This document shows, one piece after another, positions 1-8,583 of a stretch of 40,694 nt of DNA. This DNA comes from Parvularcula sp038745625 (GTDB taxonomy: Bacteria > Pseudomonadota > Alphaproteobacteria > Caulobacterales > Parvularculaceae). Position numbers and translations under genes: made by a program. Position 1 is the first letter of the stretch, and each line of letters opens with the position of its first letter. The DNA lies in assembly GCA_038745625.1 (NCBI GenBank), contig JBCDLG010000014.1, positions 1 through 40,694 of the forward strand. Direction: 5' to 3'. Under the pieces are notes generated by a model, which saw only the letters and a program-made list of their open reading frames with translations, did not search any database and was not told the DNA's origin.

Positions 1-512
1 ACCGCAGGAAGGTCGTCCTCTAACTCCGTACGGAGATCAAGCGTATGCTTCCACGATCCGCGGCTGATCGTGATGGCTGTGTCGATCGCCTCGTTAACGT
101 CGGTCGCGATCTTGTTCTGATCGCCAGGATTGACCAGCGACTTGATCGATCGAACGATGGCTGAGATGCTCTCAACACCGAGCATGGAGTCGCTGATGGC
201 TGAGGGGAGATCCTCCACCAGAAAATCGACCTCATTCGCGGTCGAGAACGTCTTGATTTCTTCATAGCGACTGCGGAGCACATCATCGCCCTCGATCAGC
301 TCGCTTAGCTTTTGGTAGCGATGAACCAGGCCAATCAGAATGTCGGTCTGGCTCGAGAGATACCGCAAGTTATCGCCTATGAACTGAACCGGCGTGTTGA
401 TTTCGTGGGCGATTCCGGCGGCAAGCTGCCCGACCACTTCGAGGCGTTGCGAGATCGTTTCTGAGGCCTGTGGCGGACTCAAGGCTTCTTCTTTCCGCAT
501 CGGATTGTCCAT
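1..512 (-). CDS. Sensor histidine kinase, N-terminal part (truncated by window edge)
   Basis: The reading frame is open from an ATG at 512 (minus strand) to the window edge, giving about 170 visible residues. A GAGGAG ribosome-binding site lies about 8 bases upstream of the ATG, and an in-frame stop lies about 50 bases upstream. Residues 28-44 form an H-box (GQLAAGIAHEINTPVQF) with the phospho-accepting His at 36, so the protein starts almost directly at the HisKA dimerisation domain. No sensor or transmembrane segment comes before it. A helical stretch follows. The catalytic ATPase domain must lie beyond the window. The combination of GIAHEINTPVQ with a following GDNL-type segment is typical of cytoplasmic kinases that work with response regulators or partner sensors. 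The signal sensed is unknown. Confidence 0.85.
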   Translation of the reverse strand, partial: MDNPMRKEEALSPPQASETISQRLEVVGQLAAGIAHEINTPVQFIGDNLRYLSSQTDILIGLVHRYQKLSELIEGDDVLRSRYEEIKTFSTANEVDFLVEDLPSAISDSMLGVESISAIVRSIKSLVNPGDQNKIATDVNEAIDTAITISRGSWKHTLDLRTELEDDLPA

Positions 513-694
513 AGGGGTGCTCCTCGCTGCATTCGGACGACGCCATTCAACCCAGGGTTACAGTTCTGGGAAAAATTATCCGGAGGTTGAGGAAACAAAC
601 AGTGAGCGGACGTGGTTAACAACGCCGCGAGCATCCGCGGGGACGAACGCGGAGCCCGCCACGGATGATCAGCTTTGGGCGGCTTGCGGTTTGT

Positions 695-1111
695 CTAGCC
701 CGCCAAGGCGAGCAGATTGGCAATGGCAAGGCCGATCAGCGATAGCGAGCTGAGGGCAAAGAGCGCGAACCGCACAGGGATGAAGTTCACGAGCGCCTGA
801 TAGATGCTGTGGGCGACGCGCAAGATGACATAGGCCCAGGCCATCGCGACCGCGAAACCCGCCTCGTTGCCTGCCAAATGGGTGTAAAGAGCAAGCGCGT
901 AGAAAATCACCGGCTGCTCATGCAGGTGGTTGTAGTTATCCGCCACCTGACGAACGTTGCGCGGCAGCACGTCCATCTCGGACTTTTCTTTCATTTTGGC
1001 TGGATCAATACCCGCCTTTTGCATGGCCGGAATGCGGGTGGCGTACATCCACATCCACATCACCAATGACCAGCTGGCCAGGATCAGAACCGGCGTTAGC
1101 GTTGAGCCCAT
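695..1111 (-). CDS. MAPEG family membrane protein
   Basis: This is a 138-residue integral membrane protein of the MAPEG group (eicosanoid and glutathione metabolism relatives). The family motif is visible as DNYNHLHEQPVIFYALALY around residues 57-75. About four hydrophobic segments are present (near residues 4-24, 68-86, 90-108 and 115-136). I chose the ATG at 1111 because AGGGAG lies 8-9 bases upstream and the next residues start the first membrane helix; a longer frame to 1225 has no support. Bacterial MAPEG proteins may have glutathione transferase or peroxidase activity, but the substrate cannot be read from this sequence. The gene stands alone on the minus strand, divergent from the START-like gene at 1241. 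Confidence 0.85.
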   Translation of the reverse strand: MGSTLTPVLILASWSLVMWMWMYATRIPAMQKAGIDPAKMKEKSEMDVLPRNVRQVADNYNHLHEQPVIFYALALYTHLAGNEAGFAVAMAWAYVILRVAHSIYQALVNFIPVRFALFALSSLSLIGLAIANLLALAG

Positions 1112-1240
1112 CTCGTCAACTCCCTTTTCTTTTGCCGTGTGCGTACCAGGCGTCGCACCGTTTGTCGCGTTCTGGTGTGCGGCGATCTTGACCCGCTGGG
1201 CCCTCCGCGCAGACTGGTGAGGCAAGAGGGAAGTGAAACC

Positions 1241-1750
1241 ATGCGCATCTTACATCTGCTCGCTGCTCTGCCATGGGTGTTCGCGCCCGCTTGGGCCGAG
1301 GTGATCTCGTCGAGTGAGACCGGTTTCACCCTCCGCCATCAGGCCGTGTCGCCTCAGTCGCCGGGGGACGTTTGGGAACGCCTGATGAACCCCGCCGCGT
1401 GGTGGGCAGACGATCACACCTATTCAGCCGACGCTTCCAACATCGCGCCGCTCGGCGAGGCAGGTTCCTTGTGGCGTGAGGACTGGGAGACAGGCTCTGT
1501 CGTTCATGGCCGGGTGCTGCTGGTCAAAGATGGCGAGGAACTCGTCCTCTCGGCCCCCTTCGGCCCGCTTCTCTATACGGGTGCTGAGTGCATTTGGTCC
1601 ATCAAGCTCGCGCCGGGCGAGAACGGCGGTACACAGATCACCTCGTCCCACACGGTGGTTGGCGGACCGGGTACGGGCCTTCAAGCTCTCGCGCCTGCTG
1701 TCGACTTTGTGATGGGCCAAGGGATCGCCAGTCTGGCTGCCACCGAGTAG
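1241..1750 (+). CDS. Exported SRPBCC/START-like domain protein
   Basis: This is a 169-residue protein. Its first 18 or so residues (MRILHLLAALPWVFAPAWA) look like a cleavable signal peptide. The mature part has the pattern of a SRPBCC (polyketide cyclase/START-like) hydrophobic-pocket domain: a VWERLMNPAAWW segment near the N-terminus, several beta strands, and a long C-terminal helix. The start at 1241 is supported by AGAGGGA about 9 bases upstream; the frame is open further upstream but without a signal-peptide-like N-terminus. The ligand is unknown. The next gene lies in the same frame 30 bases beyond the TAG stop, so the two are probably co-transcribed. Confidence 0.75.
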   Translation: MRILHLLAALPWVFAPAWAEVISSSETGFTLRHQAVSPQSPGDVWERLMNPAAWWADDHTYSADASNIAPLGEAGSLWREDWETGSVVHGRVLLVKDGEELVLSAPFGPLLYTGAECIWSIKLAPGENGGTQITSSHTVVGGPGTGLQALAPAVDFVMGQGIASLAATE

Positions 1751-1780
1751 ACCACGTCTGACACAGGGCGTGGGGCGGGT

Positions 1781-2260
1781 ATGCTTTTTGAAACCATAGC
1801 TGCAGCGAGCGGCTTCCTTACCGATATGGAGGGGAACTGGTCCGGTGCGCTGCAGTACCGAGACTATCAGTCAGACAAGCTTGTCGAGATCCCGGTCTCG
1901 GTTGAGAACGAGCTCCATGGGTCTCTCGTCATCAGCAAGCTCGCCTTTACTGACCCAGGTCAGATTGTTCATCGGGTGTCGGTTTTGTCCTACGATGGGG
2001 ACACAGGATCAGTCTTTGAGGCCTATATCCGCGACGGCGGGGCGGAGCGGTTTGAGAGCAGCTACACAATCGAAGAAGCGGGCGATGGTTGGGTGATCAC
2101 CAGCACAAGGGAAGGCCGCGACGGAGATTCGCCAGCGCTGGTCCGCGATGTCACGACATTCTCAGGGAACCAGCTGGTCACTGAGCGCACTGTCGATCCC
2201 GTTGATGATGATCAGGACGGCTTTCTCTTTCGAAATCGGATCGTACTGACGCGAGAATAA
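1781..2260 (+). CDS. Uncharacterised protein, possibly lipocalin/beta-barrel-like
   Basis: I do not recognise a named family for this 159-residue protein. It has an early GNWSGALQYRDYQSDK segment (about residues 18-33) followed by alternating beta-strand-like stretches and an acidic DDDQDG motif near the end. That resembles small ligand-binding or lipocalin-like domains used for lipid or stress functions. The ATG at 1781 has only a weak GGGGCGGG upstream, and no signal peptide is evident. A start at the ATG at 1826 is also possible. The frame continues unbroken from the preceding gene's stop codon (1748-1750), which leaves the true N-terminus uncertain. Probably the second gene of a two-gene unit with the START-like gene. 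Confidence 0.6.
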   Translation: MLFETIAAASGFLTDMEGNWSGALQYRDYQSDKLVEIPVSVENELHGSLVISKLAFTDPGQIVHRVSVLSYDGDTGSVFEAYIRDGGAERFESSYTIEEAGDGWVITSTREGRDGDSPALVRDVTTFSGNQLVTERTVDPVDDDQDGFLFRNRIVLTRE

Positions 2261-2326
2261 CGCCCGCTCCGTCATTGGCGGCAAACCATTTGCGTGACGA
2301 CGTCTGCGCCCCTAACTCCCGGCGCT

Positions 2327-4966
2327 ATGACCCAGACCGTCAACGATATCCGCCGCACGTTTTTGAGCTTTTTCGAGGGCCGCGACCACCTCGCGGTGCC
2401 GTCTGCGCCGCTGCTGCCGCAATCGGACCCGACCTTGCTCTTCGTCAATGCGGGCATGGTGCCGTTCAAGAACATCTTCACCGGCAAAGAGACCCCGCCG
2501 GGATTGCGTGCGACCAGCTCGCAAAAATGCGTGCGGGCGGGGGGTAAGCACAACGATCTCGATAATGTCGGGTACACGGCGCGCCACCACACCTTCTTTG
2601 AGATGCTCGGCAACTTCTCGTTTGGCGACTACTTCAAAGAGGAGGCGATCGACGCGGCCTGGAGCCTGGTGACCAAGGAGTTCGGCATCGATCCGTCGAA
2701 ACTGCTCGTCACGGTCTACCACACCGACGAGGAAGCCGTTGCGCATTGGAAAGCGATTGCTGGCCTGCCGGACGAGAAGATTATCCGTATCGCGACGGCA
2801 GACAATTTTTGGTCGATGGGTGATACGGGTCCATGTGGTCCGTGCTCTGAGATTTTCTACGATCACGGTGAGGGAATCCCCGGCGGTCCTCCGGGCAGCC
2901 CGGATGAGGATGGCGACCGTTTCATCGAGATTTGGAACCTCGTCTTCATGCAGTTCGACCAGCAACCAGGCGGTGAACGGGTGGAGCTGCCCAAGCCCTC
3001 GATCGATACAGGCATGGGGCTCGAGCGGATCGCGGCCGTCTTGCAGGGCGTGCATTCGAATTATGAGATTGATCTTTTCCGTAAGCTGATCGGTGCCTCG
3101 GTTGAGTTCACAGGGCGGAAGGAAGAGGGTGAGGACGCAGCGGCCCACCGCGTGATCGCCGATCACCTCCGGTCGTCGGCGTTTCTGATTGCCGATGGTG
3201 TGACCCCGTCGAACGAAGGTCGCGGCTATGTCCTGCGCCGGATCATGCGCCGCGCGATGCGCTATTCGGCGAGCCTGGGCGCGAAAGATCCGCTGATGCA
3301 TCGCCTGGTGCCGACCCTCGTTGCTGAAATGGGTGCTCAGTATGGCGAGCTTCACCGCGCTGAGACCTTGATCACCGATACGCTGCGCCTTGAGGAAGAA
3401 AAGTTCGCGGGGCTTCTGGATCGCGGGCTCAAGCTGTTGGCGGAAGAGACGTCCAAATTGAGTGACGGCGGCGTGCTACCGGGCGAGGCGGCGTTCAAGC
3501 TCTACGACACCTATGGCTTCCCGCTCGACCTCACCGAGGACGCACTGCGCCGCGACGGCTTTGGTCTTGATACCGAGGGATTTGCGGCGGCCATGCAAGC
3601 GCAGAAGGCGCGCGCCCGGGCGAGCAGCCAGTTTGCTGGCCAGGCGGGTGACGACAAGATTTGGTATGACCTTGCCGATGATCTGGGCTCGTCTGAATTC
3701 ACCGGCTACACCCAGCTGCGTACAGCTGGGTCCCTGACAGCGATCATCAAAGACGGCGAGAAGGTCGAGAACGCCTCGGCTGGTGACGAGATCATGTTCC
3801 TTGCCAATCAAACGCCGTTCTATGGCGAGAGCGGCGGGCAGTGCGGCGATGCTGGCGACGCGTCGACCGAAGCGGGCGCAAAGGTCGTGATCACCGACAC
3901 CAAGAAGAAGCATGGCCTCCATATCCATGTCGCAAAAGTGATCGATGGAACACTGACGATCGGTGAAGAGATCGATCTCCGCGTTGATGGCGCGCGGCGG
4001 GACCGGGTGAAGAGCAACCACTCGGCAACGCACCTCGTCCACGCGGCTCTGCGTAACATCCTTGGCGAGCACGTCACGCAAAAGGGCAGCTTTGTCGGCC
4101 CCGATGGTTTCCGTTTTGACTTCTCCCACCACCAGGGGATGAGCCGGGAGGAGATCGACACTGTCGAGGCGGAGGTGAACGCGGTGATCCGTCAAAATGC
4201 TGAGGGCCATGTTGCCCTGATGCCCTATGACGATGCAATCGAAGCAGGCGCCATCGCGCTCTTCGGAGAGAAGTACGACGACGAGGTGCGGGTGTTGAGC
4301 CTCGGTCAGGCGCTCAACGACAATGCACCGTACTCGGTGGAACTTTGCGGCGGTACTCACGTTGATCGCTCGGGCGATATCGCGCTTTTTGTGATCACCT
4401 CAGAAGGCGCCGTGGCGTCAGGCATTCGGCGGATCGAGGCTGTAACAGGCGAGGCCGCGCGTGCCTATTTCAAGACGCAAACCGCGGCGGCGATGAACGC
4501 TGCGGGCGCCTTGAAGACCAAGCCGGAAAAACTCACCGACCGAATTGCCGCGCTTCAAGACGAAAAGAAGGCGCTCGAGAAACAGCTCGTCGAGGCCCGC
4601 AAGAAGGCGGCTATGGGCGGCGGTGCTCCGAAGACTGAGGATATCGGCGGTGTGTTTGTCACAGCGGCTGTGCTCGACGGTGTGCCGCCGAAAGAGCTCC
4701 GTGGACTGATCGCCGAGGCGTTGAAAGCGAACGACAACGCGGTGGCTGCCTTCGTCTCGACCAATGACGGCAAAGCCTCGGTCTCAGTTGGCGTCAAAGG
4801 CGTGACCGAGATGCTGCCGGCGCCGGATCTTGTGAAGCTCGCGGTTGAAGCCCTCGGCGGCAAGGGCGGTGGCGGCAAACCCGATCTTGCCCATGGCGGC
4901 GGTCCAGATGCTTCGCAGGCGGATGCTGCCGTCGCGGCAATCAAAGACCGAATCGCCGCGGCTTGA
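2327..4966 (+). CDS. alaS: Alanine--tRNA ligase
   Basis: This is a full-length alanyl-tRNA synthetase (879 residues from this start; the family is about 870-890), which charges tRNA-Ala in the cytoplasm. The class II catalytic core is visible at the N-terminus (NAGMVPFKNIFTG, then FFEMLGNFSFGDYFKEEAI and GDTGPCGPCSEIFYDHG). The editing domain carries both zinc-binding motifs, HSATH and CGGTH. The C-terminal DHHA1/C-Ala domain ends in a Gly-rich stretch. A GTG at 2294 would add 11 residues. I prefer the ATG at 2327 because the family begins at the equivalent of VNDIRRTFL, but neither start has a clear Shine-Dalgarno sequence. It is followed 28 bases later by the acyl-CoA hydrolase gene. Confidence 0.97.
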   Translation: MTQTVNDIRRTFLSFFEGRDHLAVPSAPLLPQSDPTLLFVNAGMVPFKNIFTGKETPPGLRATSSQKCVRAGGKHNDLDNVGYTARHHTFFEMLGNFSFGDYFKEEAIDAAWSLVTKEFGIDPSKLLVTVYHTDEEAVAHWKAIAGLPDEKIIRIATADNFWSMGDTGPCGPCSEIFYDHGEGIPGGPPGSPDEDGDRFIEIWNLVFMQFDQQPGGERVELPKPSIDTGMGLERIAAVLQGVHSNYEIDLFRKLIGASVEFTGRKEEGEDAAAHRVIADHLRSSAFLIADGVTPSNEGRGYVLRRIMRRAMRYSASLGAKDPLMHRLVPTLVAEMGAQYGELHRAETLITDTLRLEEEKFAGLLDRGLKLLAEETSKLSDGGVLPGEAAFKLYDTYGFPLDLTEDALRRDGFGLDTEGFAAAMQAQKARARASSQFAGQAGDDKIWYDLADDLGSSEFTGYTQLRTAGSLTAIIKDGEKVENASAGDEIMFLANQTPFYGESGGQCGDAGDASTEAGAKVVITDTKKKHGLHIHVAKVIDGTLTIGEEIDLRVDGARRDRVKSNHSATHLVHAALRNILGEHVTQKGSFVGPDGFRFDFSHHQGMSREEIDTVEAEVNAVIRQNAEGHVALMPYDDAIEAGAIALFGEKYDDEVRVLSLGQALNDNAPYSVELCGGTHVDRSGDIALFVITSEGAVASGIRRIEAVTGEAARAYFKTQTAAAMNAAGALKTKPEKLTDRIAALQDEKKALEKQLVEARKKAAMGGGAPKTEDIGGVFVTAAVLDGVPPKELRGLIAEALKANDNAVAAFVSTNDGKASVSVGVKGVTEMLPAPDLVKLAVEALGGKGGGGKPDLAHGGGPDASQADAAVAAIKDRIAAA

Positions 4967-4994
4967 TCGAACAACGGAAGGAAAGCCTCTCGAT

Positions 4995-6047
4995 ATGACG
5001 GATATTGGTGTTCGCTTTGAACAGAACGGCGGTTGGGGGGTCATCACGCTTGATCGCCCTAAGGCGCTGAACAGCCTGACGCTCGCTATGTGCTCCGCAG
5101 TGCAGGACCAACTATCGGCGTGGGCTGACGACGATGGTGTGCAAGCTGTCCTGATTGAAGGGGCAGGGGACCGCGCTTTTTGCGCGGGCGGGGATATCCG
5201 TTGGCTGACAGAAACGGCGAAGAATGATCCGCTTGAGGCGGCTTCATTCTTCCGTGTAGAGTATAAGCTCAATAACTATATCGCCCACTATCCTAAGCCC
5301 TATATCGCGCTAATCGACGGCATTTGCATGGGCGGCGGTGTTGGTTTGTCGGCCACGGCGGATCGGCGGATCATGACCAAACGCACCGTCTGGGCGATGC
5401 CGGAATGCGGCATTGGCCTGATGCCAGATGTGGGCGCGAGCTATTTCCTCCGCCAATTGCCGGGAGGTCTGGGGATGTATCTGGCGCTCACCGGAACGCG
5501 AATGACCGGCGAGGAGTGTCTCGCGGGCGAGCTTGCAACGCATACGGTCGATGAGGCGCAGTTGGGTGAGATCCGCGCGGCGCTCTTGGGCGCTGATCTC
5601 GCAGGCGACGTCACCGCAGCCGTCGACGCCATCATCGATCCCTACACCATCACGCCGAAGGGCCCGTATCTCGATAACCGCGAGGCGATTGACGCGCTGT
5701 TTTTGAAGGTACCAAGCTTAGATGCGCTGTTTGAGCGGCTTGAGAGCGCCGGAGATTTCGGCGCCAGGGCGCTTGAAGCGATCCTGCCAGGCTCTCCCAC
5801 CAGTCTGGCCCTCACCCTGCGTCTTTTGAACGAGGCGCCGGAGGCCTTTTCGGACTGCATCATCCGCGAGTTCTGCGTGGCCGCGCACCTCATGGAGGGG
5901 CCTGATTTCCTGGAAGGCGTACGGGCGCAGATCATCGACAAGGATCGCAAGCCTCGGTGGAGTCCGGCGGATCTCAGCGCGATCGAGCCCGGCGTCATCG
6001 ACCGCTATTTCGAGACACCATCGGATGGGCCTCTCGCGCTGGCCTGA
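4995..6047 (+). CDS. 3-hydroxyisobutyryl-CoA hydrolase (ECH_2 family)
   Basis: This 350-residue crotonase-fold protein matches the 3-hydroxyisobutyryl-CoA hydrolase branch rather than ordinary enoyl-CoA hydratases. Its features are AFCAGGDIRWL near residue 60, GICMGGGVGLS near 110, and the branch-specific GLMPDVGASYFL run near 140. The C-terminal half (after about residue 230) is the longer ECH_2 extension. The enzyme releases free 3-hydroxyisobutyrate in valine catabolism, a route that ends in propionyl-CoA, so it fits the methylcitrate-cycle genes downstream. The ATG at 4995 has GGAAGGA upstream at a rather long spacing of about 13 bases. Extending the frame back into alaS to 4845 gives no family-like sequence. 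Confidence 0.9.
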   Translation: MTDIGVRFEQNGGWGVITLDRPKALNSLTLAMCSAVQDQLSAWADDDGVQAVLIEGAGDRAFCAGGDIRWLTETAKNDPLEAASFFRVEYKLNNYIAHYPKPYIALIDGICMGGGVGLSATADRRIMTKRTVWAMPECGIGLMPDVGASYFLRQLPGGLGMYLALTGTRMTGEECLAGELATHTVDEAQLGEIRAALLGADLAGDVTAAVDAIIDPYTITPKGPYLDNREAIDALFLKVPSLDALFERLESAGDFGARALEAILPGSPTSLALTLRLLNEAPEAFSDCIIREFCVAAHLMEGPDFLEGVRAQIIDKDRKPRWSPADLSAIEPGVIDRYFETPSDGPLALA

Positions 6048-6098
6048 TGCCCCCATCTATGATAGTGACACACAGGATGTCACAAATGGGTTTGCGCA

Positions 6099-6938
6099 AT
6101 GGATGTATCGACGGCAAAGATCGTGGTCTTCGGCCTCTTTGTTTCTGTCGGCCTTCTTGAAGCTCTGCGGAGCGGCTTTCTGAGCAAGGATGGACAAAAA
6201 CCCGGTGACCTCGCCGCCGACGGCACCGCCTATGTCGTGCTCTCGTTCTTGGTGGTGCCGGGCGTCTTTGTGTTTGTGAATGCGATGCTGGGGATCTTTG
6301 CGCCCGAAGCGTCGGGCGCTTGGGCCCATTGGCCGTTCGCCGTGCAGCTGCTGATGCTCGCGATCTTTGACGACATGATGCAGTACTGGTGGCACCGCGC
6401 TTCGCACACGTTCCCCTGGCTCTATGGGCTCCATCGCGGCCATCACGAAGCGGGCTATATGTCCGTACGCATCGTTTATCGCAACAACATGTTCTACTAC
6501 GCGTTGATGCCGTCAATCTGGTTCTCGGCCGCGCTCGTCTATATGGGCTTTGGTTGGTCTTATGCCCTGTTCCTGATCGTCAAGCAGACGGTGATCTTTG
6601 GCGCCCATTCTGATCTCAAATGGGACCGGTTCCTTTACCGCAATGCGTGGCTGAGCCCCGTTGCGTGGGTGGTCGAGCGGGTGATCTCGACGCCGTCCAC
6701 CCACTTCATGCATCACGGCAAGCATCTTGCGGACGGGATCACCCATTACAAAGGCAATTTCGGCAATCTCTTCTTCTTCTGGGATGTGCTTTTTGGGACT
6801 GCCAAAATCACGCGTCAGTATCCAGAAGAGTTTGGCACCGAAAACCTGGCCCCTGTCTCGTGGCAGCGCCAGATCTTCTCGCCGCGCGGGGCGGGGGTAG
6901 AACCCGAAACCCCCGCGTCTCTGCAACCCGCCGAGTGA
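6099..6938 (+). CDS. Sterol desaturase/fatty acid hydroxylase family protein
   Basis: This is a 279-residue membrane-bound di-iron oxygenase of the fatty acid hydroxylase superfamily. The three metal-binding histidine clusters are present: HRASH at about 99-103, HRGHH at 112-116, and HFMHH near 206-210 with a further His just after. Four or more hydrophobic segments surround them (near residues 8-22, 44-66, 80-93 and 130-160). Members hydroxylate or desaturate sterols, carotenoids or acyl chains; the substrate cannot be told from sequence. The C-terminal tail after about 250 is polar and cytoplasmic-looking. It lies between the valine-catabolism hydrolase and prpD on the same strand, with a short gap on each side. 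Confidence 0.88.
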   Translation: MDVSTAKIVVFGLFVSVGLLEALRSGFLSKDGQKPGDLAADGTAYVVLSFLVVPGVFVFVNAMLGIFAPEASGAWAHWPFAVQLLMLAIFDDMMQYWWHRASHTFPWLYGLHRGHHEAGYMSVRIVYRNNMFYYALMPSIWFSAALVYMGFGWSYALFLIVKQTVIFGAHSDLKWDRFLYRNAWLSPVAWVVERVISTPSTHFMHHGKHLADGITHYKGNFGNLFFFWDVLFGTAKITRQYPEEFGTENLAPVSWQRQIFSPRGAGVEPETPASLQPAE

Positions 6939-6969
6939 CCTTGGCTTAGGCGCACCGCCGCGCTACCGG

Positions 6970-6990
6970 CTCCTTCAAAGATTGAAGGAG
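6970..6990 (+). promoter_or_regulatory. Perfect hairpin covering the prpD ribosome-binding site
   Basis: CTCCTTCA (6970-6977) and TGAAGGAG (6983-6990) are perfect complements separated by a 5-base loop. The right arm contains the AAGGAG Shine-Dalgarno sequence of prpD, whose ATG is at 6998. In the mRNA this would fold into an 8-bp stem that hides the ribosome-binding site, with the left arm acting as an anti-Shine-Dalgarno sequence. That could make prpD translation depend on temperature, a small RNA or a protein. The pairing is seen directly; the regulatory role is inferred. Confidence 0.55.
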
Positions 6991-6997
6991 ACGCCTG

Positions 6998-8542
6998 ATG
7001 ACGATCGATCACAAAGTCCGCGCCCACCCGTCCAAGGACAAGCTGCCCCGCGACGAGCAGCTGGCCTGGAAAATCGCGGAGGTTGCAGCCGACGCCGTGG
7101 AACCGGACGCCGATGCCACGGAGATGGTGATCAACCGCATCATCGATAACGCGTCGGTGGCGATCGCTTCGGTCAATCGTGGCCCGATCAAAACGGCGCG
7201 GGCGCAGGCGCTGGCCCATCCGCGGGCAGGCGGCGCGACCCTGTTCGGTCTTCCAGAGGGCCAGGGCGTTGCGGCTGAGTGGGCCGCCTGGGCGAACGGT
7301 ACCGCCGTGCGTGAGCTCGACTTCCACGATACCTTCCTGGCTGCCGACTATTCGCACCCGGGGGACAACATCCCGCCGGTCCTCGCCGTTGCTCAGCAGA
7401 AAGAGCGTTCCGGCCAAGACCTCCTGCGCGGGATCCTGACCGGCTATGAGATCCAGGTCGCGCTGGTCAAAGGCATCTGTCTCCATGAGCACAAGATTGA
7501 CCACATCGCGCATATCGGGCCGTCTGCGTCGGCGGCCGTCGGTACTCTGATGGGTCTGCCTTCCGAGGTGATCTTCCAAGCGGTGCAGCAAGCGCTTCAC
7601 TGCACGGTGACCACGCGTCAGTCGCGCAAAGGCGAGATCAGTTCGTGGAAGGCTTTCGCGCCTGCCTATGCCGGCAAGCAGGCTATTGAAGCCGTCGACC
7701 GGGCGATGCGCGGTGAAGGTGCTCCGTCTCCGATCTATGAAGGCGAAGACTCCATCATCAGCTTCATCCTCAATGGCCGGACCTCGCGTGACCAGGGCGG
7801 TAGCCCTTATGAGCCGACCTACACGATCCCGCTGCCAGGCGCGGGGGAGGCGAAACGCCAGATCCTCGACACCTACACCAAAGAGCACTCCGCTGAGTAT
7901 CAGAGTCAAGCGTTGATCGACCTTGCCTTCGATATGGGTCCGAAGATCCGCGATGCGGGCGGCTTTGACAATGTGAAGTCGATTGTTCTGCATACTTCGC
8001 ACCACACCCACTACGTGATTGGTACAGGCTCCGGTGATCCGCAGAAGATGGACCCCAAGGCTTCGCGTGAGACCCTCGACCATTCGATCATGTACATCTT
8101 CGCGGTCGCTCTTCAGGATGGCGAGTGGCACCACGTTCGCTCTTATGCGCCAGAGCGGGCCCAGCGCGAGGATACTGTCCGTCTATGGCATAAGATCGAG
8201 ACGACGGAGGATCCTGAATGGACCCGCCGCTACCACAGCCAGGATCCCAAGACCAAAGCGTTCGGCGCCAAGGTCGTGGTGACGATGAATGACGGCACGG
8301 TGCTGGAAGATGAGAAGGCCCTGGCCAATGCGCACCCTGACGGCGCGCGTCCTTTCGAACGGGAGCACTATATCGGCAAGTTCCGGACCCTGACGGATGG
8401 CATTCTGGAGGCCTCGGAAATCGAACGGTTCCTGGATCTGGTGCAGAACCTACCGAACCTCTCAGCAGCTGATGTGCGGGCCCTCAACCCAGTCGTGGAC
8501 GCATCAAAAATTGAGACCAACACGGCGCAAGGCCTGTTCTAA
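6998..8542 (+). CDS. prpD: 2-methylcitrate dehydratase (MmgE/PrpD family)
   Basis: This 514-residue protein is a full-length MmgE/PrpD family member. In the methylcitrate cycle it removes water from 2-methylcitrate to give 2-methyl-cis-aconitate. The assignment rests on the whole-length family pattern: LPRDEQLAWKIAEV at the start, TEMVINRIIDNASVA near residue 45, and the helical core with GYEIQVAL and HIGPSASAAVG around 150-190. The presence of prpB and prpC nearby on the same strand supports it. The N-terminal wording is, from memory, closer to actinobacterial PrpD than to the enterobacterial protein. AAGGAGA lies 7 bases before the ATG but is locked in a hairpin. A strong terminator directly follows the stop. 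Confidence 0.93.
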   Translation: MTIDHKVRAHPSKDKLPRDEQLAWKIAEVAADAVEPDADATEMVINRIIDNASVAIASVNRGPIKTARAQALAHPRAGGATLFGLPEGQGVAAEWAAWANGTAVRELDFHDTFLAADYSHPGDNIPPVLAVAQQKERSGQDLLRGILTGYEIQVALVKGICLHEHKIDHIAHIGPSASAAVGTLMGLPSEVIFQAVQQALHCTVTTRQSRKGEISSWKAFAPAYAGKQAIEAVDRAMRGEGAPSPIYEGEDSIISFILNGRTSRDQGGSPYEPTYTIPLPGAGEAKRQILDTYTKEHSAEYQSQALIDLAFDMGPKIRDAGGFDNVKSIVLHTSHHTHYVIGTGSGDPQKMDPKASRETLDHSIMYIFAVALQDGEWHHVRSYAPERAQREDTVRLWHKIETTEDPEWTRRYHSQDPKTKAFGAKVVVTMNDGTVLEDEKALANAHPDGARPFEREHYIGKFRTLTDGILEASEIERFLDLVQNLPNLSAADVRALNPVVDASKIETNTAQGLF

Positions 8543-8550
8543 GAAAAGGG

Positions 8551-8583
8551 GAACAAAGGCTGGCGACATGCCAGCCTTTGTTC
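8551..8583. terminator. Bidirectional terminator hairpin between prpD and the convergent membrane gene
   Basis: A perfect 14-bp inverted repeat (GAACAAAGGCTGGC with GCCAGCCTTTGTTC) is separated by a 5-base loop, GACAT. It starts 8 bases after the prpD stop and overlaps the stop codon of the minus-strand gene ending at 8582. The outer arms are A/T-rich, so either strand would give a GC-rich stem followed by a short U-containing run. That is the expected form for a shared terminator of convergent genes. Confidence 0.8.

Noticed and set aside
550..690. Possible terminator or promoter between the histidine kinase and MAPEG genes
   Set aside because: Only short 5-bp stems (such as CCCAG/CTGGG and CCGCG/CGCGG) and no convincing -10/-35 pair were seen in the 182-base gap.
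2312..3355. Long minus-strand open frame (347 codons) opposite alaS
   Set aside because: Antisense to the conserved catalytic core of AlaRS; composition is Arg/His-rich and motif-free.
6815..8134. Long minus-strand open frame (439 codons) opposite prpD
   Set aside because: It is antisense to a clear PrpD gene and has no family-like motifs. In high-GC DNA such shadow frames are expected.
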